Shown: positions 1 through 8,633 of the stretch, one piece after another
Layout: the number at the start of each line of letters is the position of its first letter
How positions within the stretch are numbered: the first letter of the stretch is position 1
Assembly: GCF_003096675.1 (NCBI RefSeq)
Contig: NZ_QEKW01000001.1
Coordinates: forward strand, 434,001-498,000
Source of the DNA: Actinomycetospora cinnamomea
GTDB taxonomy: Bacteria > Actinomycetota > Actinomycetes > Mycobacteriales > Pseudonocardiaceae
Direction: 5' to 3'
Length of the DNA: 64,000 nt
Program-made: the position numbers and the translations under genes
Notes under the pieces: model-generated
The model's input: only the letters and a program-made list of their open reading frames with translations
The model's database searches: none
What the model was told of the DNA's origin: nothing

Positions 1-1
1 C

Positions 2-1552
2 AACGTGCCCCGGCTGGTGCGCGTCGGGCGCGACCCGTCCAGCGAGGACGGCGCCGGCACCGACCGCGAGGCGTGGTTCCTGCCCATCGAGGACCTCATC
101 GCCGAGAACCTCGACCAGCTCTTCGAGGGCATGGACGTCGTCGAGCACCACGTGTTCCGCGTGACGCGCAACGCCGACCTCGAGGTCGAGGAGGACCGCG
201 ACGAGGACCTGCTGCAGGCCCTCGAGCGCGAGCTCGCCCGGCGGCGCTTCGGGCCACCGGTGCGCCTGGAGATCACCGACTCGATGAGCGAGCACATGCT
301 CGAGCTGCTGCTGCGCGAGCTCGACGTGGACCCGCACGACGTCGTGCAGGTGCCGGGCCTGCTGGATCTCTCGGCGCTCATGGAGCTGCAGAGCCTGTCG
401 CGCCCCGACCTCAAGGACCCGGTGTTCGTGCCGGCCACCCACCCCGCGTTCAGCGAGGGCGAGACGCCGAAGAGCGTGTTCGCCACCCTGCGCGAGGGCG
501 ACGTGCTCGTGCACCACCCCTACGACTCGTTCTCCACCAGCGTCCACCGCTTCATCGAGCAGGCCGCGGCGGACCCCAAGGTGCTGGCGATCAAGCAGAC
601 GCTCTACCGCACCTCGGGCGACTCCCCGATCGTCGAGTCCCTCATCGACGCGGCCGAGGCCGGCAAGCAGGTCGTGGCCGTCGTGGAGATCAAGGCCCGG
701 TTCGACGAGCGCGCCAACATCGGCTGGGCGCGGGCGCTGGAACGCGCGGGCGTGCACGTCGTCTACGGCCTCGTCGGGCTCAAGACCCACTGCAAGGCCG
801 TGCTCGTCGTGCGCCAGGAGGGGCAGACCATCAAGCGGTACTGCCACCTGGGCACCGGCAACTACAACCCCAAGACCGCGCGGCTCTACGAGGACATCGG
901 CGTCTTCACCGCCGACGAGACCGTCGCCGCCGACCTCACCGACCTGTTCAACGTGCTCACCGGCTACGCGCGGCGCCGCGCGTACCGCAAGCTGCTGGTG
1001 GCGCCGTACGGCCTGCGTCGCGGCATCGTCGAGCGCATCGACGGCGAGCGCGAGCGGGCCGAGCGCGGCGAGACCTCGGGCATCCGCATCAAGGTCAACG
1101 GCCTGGTCGACGAGCAGGTGATCGACGCGCTCTACCGGGCCTCGGCGGCCGGGGTGCCCGTCGACCTCGTGGTGCGCGGGCTGTGCTCGCTGCGGGCGGG
1201 GGTGCCGGGCCTCTCGGAGAACATCCGGGTGCGCTCGATCCTCGGCCGGTTCCTCGAGCACTCGCGGATCTTCCACTTCGTGGGGGCCGACGAGCACTGG
1301 ATCGGCAGCGCCGACATGATGCACCGCAACCTCGACCGTCGGGTCGAGGCGCTCGTCCCCGTCACCGACCCGCGCCTGACCGCGCAACTGGACCGCATCA
1401 TGGACTCCTCGACGGCCCCGTCGACGCGCTGCTGGGTGCTGCAGCCCGACGGCTCCTGGGATCCCTGGCCGGTCGCCTCCGGCGAGGGCCACGACGGCAT
1501 GGCGGTGTGCGACCACCAGGTCCAGCTGCTGCGGCGCCGTGAGGCGGAGTGA
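2..1552 (+). CDS. ppk: polyphosphate kinase 1, 3' part (5' end outside window)
   Basis: Makes inorganic polyphosphate from ATP through a phosphohistidine intermediate. The frame is open from base 2, so the gene is cut by the window edge. About 516 codons remain of a protein that is usually near 700 residues; the N-terminal and part of the head domain are missing. The two phospholipase-D-like catalytic domains are present. The motif [10 protein letters not shown] (around base 840) holds the His expected to be phosphorylated, and FLEHSRIF (around base 1255) holds the second conserved His. [12 protein letters not shown] near the end is typical of the last domain. The stop lies inside the possible starts of the next gene, mutT1, an adjacency also known in mycobacteria. 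Identity is secure. Confidence 0.95.
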   Translation, partial: NVPRLVRVGRDPSSEDGAGTDREAWFLPIEDLIAENLDQLFEGMDVVEHHVFRVTRNADLEVEEDRDEDLLQALERELARRRFGPPVRLEITDSMSEHMLELLLRELDVDPHDVVQVPGLLDLSALMELQSLSRPDLKDPVFVPATHPAFSEGETPKSVFATLREGDVLVHHPYDSFSTSVHRFIEQAAADPKVLAIKQTLYRTSGDSPIVESLIDAAEAGKQVVAVVEIKARFDERANIGWARALERAGVHVVYGLVGLKTHCKAVLVVRQEGQTIKRYCHLGTGNYNPKTARLYEDIGVFTADETVAADLTDLFNVLTGYARRRAYRKLLVAPYGLRRGIVERIDGERERAERGETSGIRIKVNGLVDEQVIDALYRASAAGVPVDLVVRGLCSLRAGVPGLSENIRVRSILGRFLEHSRIFHFVGADEHWIGSADMMHRNLDRRVEALVPVTDPRLTAQLDRIMDSSTAPSTRCWVLQPDGSWDPWPVASGEGHDGMAVCDHQVQLLRRREAE

Positions 1553-1562
1553 CGGGCGGCCG

Positions 1563-2501
1563 GTGAGCGCGCGAGACGCAGCGGAGCGGATTCCGAACGA
1601 GATGGCCACCGTCCACGCGGCCGGGGCCGTGCTGTGGCGCCCGGCGGGGGACGCGGCCGAGGTGGCCGTGGTGCACCGCCCGCACCACGGGGACTGGAGC
1701 CTGCCCAAGGGCAAGGTCGACCCCGGCGAGTCGCGGGTCGACGCCGCCGTACGCGAGCTGGCCGAGGAGACGGGGTTCGCCGCCGTGCTGGGCCGGCACC
1801 TGCACACGGTGCGCTACCCGGTGGGCGGCGACGAGAAGGTCGTCGACTTCTGGGCGGCGCGGGCCGGCGAGGGCCGCTTCACGCCGGGCGAGGAGACCGA
1901 CGAGCTGCGGTGGCTGGCGCCCGCGGACGCCGCCGCACTGCTGTCGTACGCGTCGGACCGCGCCGTGCTCGACGCGTTCACCGCCCACCCGCCGGACCTG
2001 CGCACCGTGCTGCTCGTGCGCCACGCGCTCGCCGGCAAGCGGACGGAGTGGGCAGGGCCCGACAGCGAGCGTCCGCTGGTCGACGAGGGGCGGGTGCAGG
2101 CGCAGCAGCTCGCGCACCTGCTCGCCCGCTTCGGGGTGGGCGCGCTGTACGCCGTGCCCAAGACCCGGTGCCGGGAGACGCTCGCGCCCTACGCCGCGGC
2201 GGCGGGCCTGCGGGTCGAGGACGCCCCCGAGCTCGGCGACGGCGCCGTGGAGCGCGACGACGCGCCGGCGCTCGCGACGCTCGCGCGGCTCGCGGGCGGC
2301 GCGGTGACCGCTGCGGCCTGCGCGCAGGGCGACGGCATCCCGCACCTCGTGCGCGCGCTGGCCAAGGCGGCGCCGGAGACGCCGGCGTCGGACCGCGACC
2401 TCGCCGACCCGCCGTGCCGCAAGGGCAGCGTGTGGGTGCTGTCGTTCGATCCGGACGGCACGCTGGTGGCCGCCGACTACCACCGCGACGGCGTCTTCTG
2501 A
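1563..2501 (+). CDS. mutT1: MutT1-type Nudix hydrolase fused to histidine phosphatase domain
   Basis: Nucleotide-pool cleaning or diadenosine-polyphosphate hydrolase of the mycobacterial MutT1 type. The N-terminal Nudix domain carries the complete box, from GKVDPGES to REL and EETGF, which supplies the metal-binding glutamates. The C-terminal half is a histidine-phosphatase fold starting at LLVRHALAGKR, with Ala where RHG proteins have Gly. Length (about 312 residues) and two-domain layout match Rv2985. Three starts are possible: GTG 1539 (inside ppk), GTG 1563 and ATG 1602. I chose 1563 because it leaves a short leader before the Nudix domain, as in the mycobacterial protein; 1602 is nearly as likely. 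The gene sits directly behind ppk and converges on lanM. Confidence 0.9.
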   Translation: MSARDAAERIPNEMATVHAAGAVLWRPAGDAAEVAVVHRPHHGDWSLPKGKVDPGESRVDAAVRELAEETGFAAVLGRHLHTVRYPVGGDEKVVDFWAARAGEGRFTPGEETDELRWLAPADAAALLSYASDRAVLDAFTAHPPDLRTVLLVRHALAGKRTEWAGPDSERPLVDEGRVQAQQLAHLLARFGVGALYAVPKTRCRETLAPYAAAAGLRVEDAPELGDGAVERDDAPALATLARLAGGAVTAAACAQGDGIPHLVRALAKAAPETPASDRDLADPPCRKGSVWVLSFDPDGTLVAADYHRDGVF

Positions 2502-2535
2502 CGACCTGCGTCACGGGACGGGCCGGCCCGGCCGG

Positions 2536-5500
2536 TCACGGGAGCTCGAAGGTGAGCAGGCGGGGCACGAGGTCGGGCCGGGCCGTGCGCAGCAGCTGGT
2601 AACCGAAGCCGGCCGCGCCGGTGAACAGGCCGGGGATCGCGCTGCCGGGCGGGAGCGTGCGGCTGAACCGGTGACCGTGGCGGCGGGAGCGGGCGACGGC
2701 CCCGGCCATCGCGGCCCGGCCCTCCGCGACGAGGTCCGCCCGCCCGCGGTGGCGCCCGACCTCGAGCAGCAGCTCCGCGCGACCCGCGGTCCCGCAGCAC
2801 AGGAGGACCTCGGCGCCGTGCCCCTCGCTCGAGAGCCGGCGTCGGGTGGTTCTCAGGGCCGCGTCGACCTCCCCGGCGAGCAGGGCGGGGTCGGCGGCTC
2901 CCGGCCCCCCGATCTCCAGGAGCGCGAGGCGGCCCAGCCCGATGCCGGGCGCACCGTGGCACCACGCGACCCCGAAGGGCCGCGGCGCCGTCGCCTCCTC
3001 GCCGTGGTCGCGCAGGTCGGGCCAGTTGGCGCGCTCGGGGTCGAAGAGGGCGCGTTCGTGGGCGAGCCCGCGCTCGACCGCCTCCGCGAGCGCTCCCGCG
3101 AGCGCCTCCGTCCCCGAGAGCCGGTGCAGGCGCGCCAGGGCGTGCACCACGCCGGCGGCCCCGTGGCTGTAGCCCGTGAGCAGCCGGCGGTCCGGGGCCG
3201 ACCAGCCCCAACCCGTCCCGGCGCCGGCCCGCCGCTCCTCGAGCAGGCGCCGTCCGCAGGCCTCGGCGAGGCGCCGGACGTGGGGGTCCTCCCGGCGCCG
3301 GTGCAGGACCAGGAGCCCCGTGAGCAACCCGGCGGTTCCCCCGAGCAGGTCGTGCGCGCGGAGGTCGGCGAGCTCGTCCTCGGAGAGGTCGCCCGCCAGG
3401 GCGACGGCGTCGCGCCGCGGGAGGTCCTCGCCGAGGAGATCCGCCACGAGGACCCCCGCGTAGAGCAGCGAGCCCACGCCGTCCCCGAGTCCGGCGCCCA
3501 GGCCCTCGATCCGCCGGCCGGCGGGGACGTGGGCGAGCTGCTCGCGGACGGTGGCCCAGCAGCCGGCCGCCGCGACGGCCGAGCGGTCGTCGCCGGTCAC
3601 CCGGTGGTGGGCGGCCAGGAAGACCGCGAGCCCGGCCGCGCCGTCGTAGAGACCGGGCCCGAGCGGGCCCAGCTGGAGGCGCCCGCTGCGCCCGAGCAGC
3701 TGGGGGGCGACCCAGGTGATCGTGCCGTCGGCGCCGTGCACGGCGTCCCGGAGGAGGGTCTCGACCAGGGCGGTCGCCTCACCGAGGGTGTCCAGTTCTC
3801 CGGGGTCGGCGGTGGGAGCGCAGGACGGGGTCGGGCTCCCGCTCTCCTCCTCGCCGTCGCGGGCGCGCACCCGCGCCGATCCCGCCGACAGGGCGGCCAG
3901 GAGGAAGTCGAGGTGGTCCCCCAGCGCGGCCTCGGACATCGCGGCCACGCGCTCGGTGAGCAGGTCCCAGCTCGACCGCGGGAACCAGCCGGGCACCTCC
4001 AGGCCGTCCTCGCCGCACAGCGTGGTGCCGTCGACGGGCGCGGAGAACACCGGGACGTCCAGCCGCGCGAGCGCCCGCCGCTCGCTCTCGAGCACCGGGC
4101 CCGGCAGGGGGCGCGTGAACATGGCGAGCTGGGGCCGCGCCAGGACCTCGGCCACCAGGCCGGCGTCGACGCCGTCGGCCAGGCGGCGCGAGGAACGGGA
4201 GAGCAGCCCGAGGACCCGGCCGTAGATCTCGGTGGGTCGCACGATGATGCGGGTGTGCGCGCCGCGGAGCGCGGCCAACGGGCCGGTCGGGCCGAGGAGA
4301 TCCTCGCGGTGCGCGAGCAGGAACCGGTAGGTCGCGGCGAACCCGGCGAGGAGCTCGCCGGGGTCCGGCGTCATCGTGGTGCCGTCCGCGCGCCGGGGCA
4401 GGTTGTGCGTCGGGCGGCCCCGTGACGGTCCGGGCACGAGGGCCATGGCGTCGGTGTTGGGCGCCCGCCACCGCAGCCGGGAGCCGTCGGTCCGGGCGGC
4501 GCCGTCGCCGGAGAACCCGCCGATGTCGAACGCGGACTCCCCGTCGAGGTCGAGCTGCCAGGTCGGGAGCAGCGTGGTGCGCGCGGGCGAGCGGCTGTGT
4601 GCGAGCCAGGCGGAGTCGACCGCCGAGGCGGTCGAGGACGGGAGCTCCTCGGGGACCCGGTGGTGCAGGAGGGCCTCCGCGTCGACCAGGACGGGCGACG
4701 CCCCGTCGGCGATGACGTTCTCGTGGTGACCATCGACCAGGTCGAGCAGGTGGGCCACGCACAGCAGCGCGCCCGCCTCCCGCCCGTAGCGACCGGACGC
4801 GTCCGGCCCCTCGCACGGCCGGTGCTCGACGAACTCCACCCACCCGTGCTCACCGCGGTCGAGGATCCGCAGCACGGCCGGCGTCGCCGGGGCCCCGGCC
4901 GCGGCCATCGCGCGCACCACGTCCTGCAGCGCCGCCTCCAGGGCCACGGACCGGGGCTTGTGCACCGCGCGGAGCCCGTCGGAGAAGCGCACCACGACGA
5001 CCCGCCGGCCACCCCGGTGCGGGTCGCCGTCGGTGAGGTCCACGGCCTCGACGCGCCCGGGCGCCCCGGGTCGCCCGAGCAGTGCGGCGAGCTCCGGGCC
5101 GTCGGTCTCGGCGTGGCACGCGAGGTCGAGGGCGTTGTCCCGTGCCCCGAGCGTGACCTGGGCCAGGGCCCGGGCCAGGACCGGCAGCCGCTCGAGCAGC
5201 CGGACGAATCCGCCGTCGAGCATCGAGGCGACGAAGCGGTCGTAGCGCGCCCGGCCTGCTCCCGCCCCGGCGAGGAAGGGCAGGGGTGTCCCTCCGCGGA
5301 CGAGGGCGAACTCCTCGTACAGGGCCCGCCCGGCCCACCCGGAGAGCTGTCCCAGGAGATCGACCACGAGGTCCTCGACCGCCCCGGGCGCCAGGACCGG
5401 CCGGTCGGCCAGCGCGGCCGACAAGGTCGCCGCGAACGGCACGAGCAGCTCGACGAACGGGATCGCCCGCGCCCGGGCGGGCACCGGCGCCGCACGCGCG

Positions 5501-5859
5501 GGTCGGCTCAGCACCTCGTCGAGGAGGACGGCCCAGTCCGGCCAGGTCGCGGGCGCGACGTGCGCGGGATCCACGTCGAGCACGCAGCGGGCCGCGTCGC
5601 CGCGGGACAGACCCTGCTCGGCCAGCCGGCCGACGAGGGTGGGCCGGTCCACCGCCCCCGCCGACCCGACGACGTCGCCGGCCGGGCCCGCGTCCCGTCC
5701 GGCGACGTGCTGCGCCCAGGCGTGGGTCCGGGCGTCGACGACCTCGGCGGGGGTGGGGAGGGCGACGTGGTGGGCGCGCTCGCGCAGCAGCAGGGCGCGG
5801 GCGACGATCGCGGCGGTGCGGCCTGCCGTCGCGGTGGGGAGCGGGTCGGCCAGGGTCAT
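2536..5859 (-). CDS. lanM: class II lanthipeptide synthetase LanM
   Basis: Bifunctional enzyme of 1107 residues that dehydrates Ser/Thr in the precursor core and then closes lanthionine rings with Cys. The N-terminal DUF4135 dehydratase has Lys301 (HKPRS), Asp376, His378 and Asn381 (DGHHEN) and Asp393 (LVDAE), with the spacing known in CylM. The C-terminal LanC-like cyclase has GYSHGAAG, WCHGAPG (Cys about 967) and CCG (Cys about 1021 and 1022). This is the three-Cys zinc site of CCG-type LanMs such as ProcM, a group noted for substrate tolerance. The ATG at 5859 overlaps the stop of the upstream ABC gene (ATGA), so translation is probably coupled. It is the last gene of the lanthipeptide operon and converges on mutT1. 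Confidence 0.95.
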   Translation of the reverse strand: MTLADPLPTATAGRTAAIVARALLLRERAHHVALPTPAEVVDARTHAWAQHVAGRDAGPAGDVVGSAGAVDRPTLVGRLAEQGLSRGDAARCVLDVDPAHVAPATWPDWAVLLDEVLSRPARAAPVPARARAIPFVELLVPFAATLSAALADRPVLAPGAVEDLVVDLLGQLSGWAGRALYEEFALVRGGTPLPFLAGAGAGRARYDRFVASMLDGGFVRLLERLPVLARALAQVTLGARDNALDLACHAETDGPELAALLGRPGAPGRVEAVDLTDGDPHRGGRRVVVVRFSDGLRAVHKPRSVALEAALQDVVRAMAAAGAPATPAVLRILDRGEHGWVEFVEHRPCEGPDASGRYGREAGALLCVAHLLDLVDGHHENVIADGASPVLVDAEALLHHRVPEELPSSTASAVDSAWLAHSRSPARTTLLPTWQLDLDGESAFDIGGFSGDGAARTDGSRLRWRAPNTDAMALVPGPSRGRPTHNLPRRADGTTMTPDPGELLAGFAATYRFLLAHREDLLGPTGPLAALRGAHTRIIVRPTEIYGRVLGLLSRSSRRLADGVDAGLVAEVLARPQLAMFTRPLPGPVLESERRALARLDVPVFSAPVDGTTLCGEDGLEVPGWFPRSSWDLLTERVAAMSEAALGDHLDFLLAALSAGSARVRARDGEEESGSPTPSCAPTADPGELDTLGEATALVETLLRDAVHGADGTITWVAPQLLGRSGRLQLGPLGPGLYDGAAGLAVFLAAHHRVTGDDRSAVAAAGCWATVREQLAHVPAGRRIEGLGAGLGDGVGSLLYAGVLVADLLGEDLPRRDAVALAGDLSEDELADLRAHDLLGGTAGLLTGLLVLHRRREDPHVRRLAEACGRRLLEERRAGAGTGWGWSAPDRRLLTGYSHGAAGVVHALARLHRLSGTEALAGALAEAVERGLAHERALFDPERANWPDLRDHGEEATAPRPFGVAWCHGAPGIGLGRLALLEIGGPGAADPALLAGEVDAALRTTRRRLSSEGHGAEVLLCCGTAGRAELLLEVGRHRGRADLVAEGRAAMAGAVARSRRHGHRFSRTLPPGSAIPGLFTGAAGFGYQLLRTARPDLVPRLLTFELP

Positions 5860-8633
5860 CGCCGGTCCTCCGGAGCGGGTGCGGTGAGGGTGGGGAGGGC
5901 GTCGGTGGACTGGCGCTCGACGAGGTGACGGAACACGCCGTCGACGGCGACGAGCTCGTCGTAGGTGCCGGTCTGGACGATCCGGCCGGCGTCGAGCACG
6001 ACGATGCGGTCGGCGTGGCGGATCGTGCTCAGGCGGTGCGCCACGACCACGCGGGTGACGTCGAGGCCGTCGAGGTGCGCCGAGACGCGCGCCTGGGTGA
6101 GGTCGTCCAGGGCGCTCGTGGCCTCGTCGAGCACGACGATCCGCGGCCGCCGGGCGAGCGCGCGGGCGATCATGAGCCGCTGCACCTGTCCGCCGGAGAA
6201 GGTCGTGCCCCCCTCCCCCACCACGGTGCGCAGACCCATCGGCATGCGGCGCACGTCGTCGGCGAGCGACGCGGCCTCCAGCGCGGCCCAGGCCCGCTGC
6301 TCGCCGTCCTCGCCGCGGGAGGTGCCCAGCACCGTGGTGAGGATCGAGCCGGGCATCGGCCGGGCCCCCTGGACGACCACCCCGATCTGGCGGCGGACCT
6401 CCGCCTGGTCCAGGGCGGTCAGGTCGGTGCCGTCGTAGCGGACGACACCGGTGTCGGGCCGCTCGAGGCCCAGCACCAGGCGCAGCAGCGTGCTCTTGCC
6501 GGAGCCCGACGGACCGGTGACGGCCACGAACTCCCCCGGGGCGATGTCGAGATCCACCCCGTCGAGCACGGGGCCGCGGCCGCGCTCGTCGCCCTCCGGC
6601 GGCGGCTCGGGCGGTGCCGTCGCGTCGTCGGGGGTCGGCGGGTCCCACGACGCGGAGGGGCGCGCCGTACCGCTGGTCGCACCCGAGCCCCGGTAGCGGA
6701 AGGACACCGCGCGCAGCGAGATGCGGCCGCCGAGCACGCCCGGGGGCTCCGATCCGACCGGCTCGACGGGTTCGGCGAGCAGCGGCCGCAACCGCTGCCA
6801 CAGCGGGAGGACCGAGAGCAGCGGGGTCAGGGTCGAGGCCGAGGCCGCGAGCGCCCCCGCGAACTGCCCGACCGCAGCCGAGACCGCCAGGAACTCGCCG
6901 GCCGAGATGCGGCCGACCAGGGTCGCCGCGGTGACGGCGTAGAGCAGCAGGGCGAGCACGGCGGGACCGGCCACCACGAGCGCCGACACGAGCGCCTGCA
7001 GCCGCCCGGCCGCCAGGACGTGCTGCTCCTGGCGGCGGAACCCCCGGGCCCACCGCTCGGTCACCCGGTCGGTCGCTCCCGCGACCTGGACCTTGTCGAT
7101 CGCGGCGAGGGACTGGAACAGGAGGGAGGAGAGCTCCCCGGCGACGGTGTAGCTCGCGGACTGGTGCGCCACCACGCGCCGTGTGAGCCGCAGCAGGACC
7201 ACCGCCGCGACCGCGACGAGGACGGTCGCCCCGAGCCCCAGCTCCGGTGAGTAGACGTAGAGCACGACGAGGTTCACCAGGGAGGACAGCACCACCACCA
7301 GCGCGTCGAGTCCCCCGCCGGCGATCTGCTGGCGGAGCACCTGGAGGCCGGCCGCACGGGCGGCGAGGTCACCGGTGTCGTAGCGGCGGAAGAACTCGCT
7401 GGGCAGCCGCAGCCAACGATCCGTCAGGGCCGGGTCGAGCAGGTCGGACAGCCGGGCCGTCAGCCGCACCCCGGCCACCCCCCGGACCACCGCCACCGCG
7501 GCCCAGACCGCCGCGGCCCCGACCAGCAGCGCCGCCACCGCCGCCAACAGCGACGGTGACCGGGCGGGGAGGACGCTGTCGAACACCAGAGCGACCGCGG
7601 CGGGCGTCACCAGCGTGACCAGACCCGCGAGCACGCCCCACGCGGCCACCCGCACCAGGTCGCCCCGGGTACGCCGCAGCGCCGCCCGCAGCAGCGTCCC
7701 GGCCCAGACGTGGTCGGGGAGGCGGGGGTGGACGACGAGGGCGACCGGCGCGATCCGCGCGGCGGCCTCCCGGTCGACCCGCGCCGTCCGCCCCGTCGAG
7801 GGGTCGAGGACGTCGTAGCCCTCCCGGCGCGGGAGCAGGGCCACCGGCACGCGGCCGCCGTCCGCGGTGCCGAGCATCGGCGCCCCGGATCGTCGCCACC
7901 ACTGCGGGTCCAGGCTGACGACCCGCCAGCGCCGCCCGCGGGCCCGGATGCGGGCGATCACCGCGTCGGCGTCGAGGACCCCGGCACGGCCACCCGTCTC
8001 CCCCGGCGCGCCGCGCGCCGCCCCGGCGCCGTCGGGCGCGTCGTCCAGGTGGCGGTCGAGCGCGTCGAGCGTCAGCTCCAGCTGCTCCGCGCCCCCGTGG
8101 GCCGCATCCGGCCGGGTGCCGTCGACGACGCCGCGCAGGCCGTCGAGCACGTCGCGCAGGCGGTCGCGCTGCTCGCGCGGGGCCCGCCGCAGCCGCCGGC
8201 CCTCGCGGTCCACGTCCCGGGCCAGGGCGGCGATCCGGCGGTCGAGCGCGTCACGCCACGTCGCGCGCCGCGAGACGCCGGCGCCGTCCGGCGCCGCGGA
8301 CCCCGCGGCGAGGACGGCGAGGAGCTCTCCGGGATCGTCCGGCGGCGCGGCGAGCTCGACGATCTCGGTGTCGGGAAGACCGAGGCCGACGAGCCGCCAC
8401 CCGGCCGGCACCGCACCCGCCGGGACGTAGAGCATCGTGCCGGCCGGCGGGGTGACGAGGTGGTGGCGGCGGCCGTCGAGCGCATCGCCGACGTCCTCCA
8501 GGAACAGGTCGAGCGCGCCCTGGACGACCACGCGCAGCAGCCCGTCGTCGACCGCGACGGGCGTGTTCGCCCCCACCCGCCGGGTCTCACCCCGCGGCGC
8601 GGACCGGGAGCCTGACGTCGCCGGTTCAGCCAC
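5856..8633 (-). CDS. NHLM-type bacteriocin ABC transporter, permease/ATPase without peptidase
   Basis: Second exporter subunit of the NHLM (nitrile-hydratase-leader microcin) type, 925 residues from a GTG start that overlaps the preceding transporter gene by 8 bases. A long N-terminal region of about 320 residues has no recognisable C39 peptidase Cys or His. It is followed by a six-helix permease and an ATPase with Walker A GPSGSGKST, signature FSGGQVQR, Walker B VVLDEATSALD and the switch AHRLSTI. It probably forms a heterodimer with the peptidase-bearing partner encoded upstream, exporting the modified peptides. The N-terminal region resembles the cyclic-nucleotide-binding-like extension of this family, but I cannot confirm that by eye. 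Confidence 0.88.
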   Translation of the reverse strand: MAEPATSGSRSAPRGETRRVGANTPVAVDDGLLRVVVQGALDLFLEDVGDALDGRRHHLVTPPAGTMLYVPAGAVPAGWRLVGLGLPDTEIVELAAPPDDPGELLAVLAAGSAAPDGAGVSRRATWRDALDRRIAALARDVDREGRRLRRAPREQRDRLRDVLDGLRGVVDGTRPDAAHGGAEQLELTLDALDRHLDDAPDGAGAARGAPGETGGRAGVLDADAVIARIRARGRRWRVVSLDPQWWRRSGAPMLGTADGGRVPVALLPRREGYDVLDPSTGRTARVDREAAARIAPVALVVHPRLPDHVWAGTLLRAALRRTRGDLVRVAAWGVLAGLVTLVTPAAVALVFDSVLPARSPSLLAAVAALLVGAAAVWAAVAVVRGVAGVRLTARLSDLLDPALTDRWLRLPSEFFRRYDTGDLAARAAGLQVLRQQIAGGGLDALVVVLSSLVNLVVLYVYSPELGLGATVLVAVAAVVLLRLTRRVVAHQSASYTVAGELSSLLFQSLAAIDKVQVAGATDRVTERWARGFRRQEQHVLAAGRLQALVSALVVAGPAVLALLLYAVTAATLVGRISAGEFLAVSAAVGQFAGALAASASTLTPLLSVLPLWQRLRPLLAEPVEPVGSEPPGVLGGRISLRAVSFRYRGSGATSGTARPSASWDPPTPDDATAPPEPPPEGDERGRGPVLDGVDLDIAPGEFVAVTGPSGSGKSTLLRLVLGLERPDTGVVRYDGTDLTALDQAEVRRQIGVVVQGARPMPGSILTTVLGTSRGEDGEQRAWAALEAASLADDVRRMPMGLRTVVGEGGTTFSGGQVQRLMIARALARRPRIVVLDEATSALDDLTQARVSAHLDGLDVTRVVVAHRLSTIRHADRIVVLDAGRIVQTGTYDELVAVDGVFRHLVERQSTDALPTLTAPAPEDRR

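Noticed and set aside
2536-7053. 1505-codon minus-strand frame over lanM
   Set aside because: The first third is out-of-frame sequence of the ABC transporter; the LanM domain begins at the ATG at 5859.
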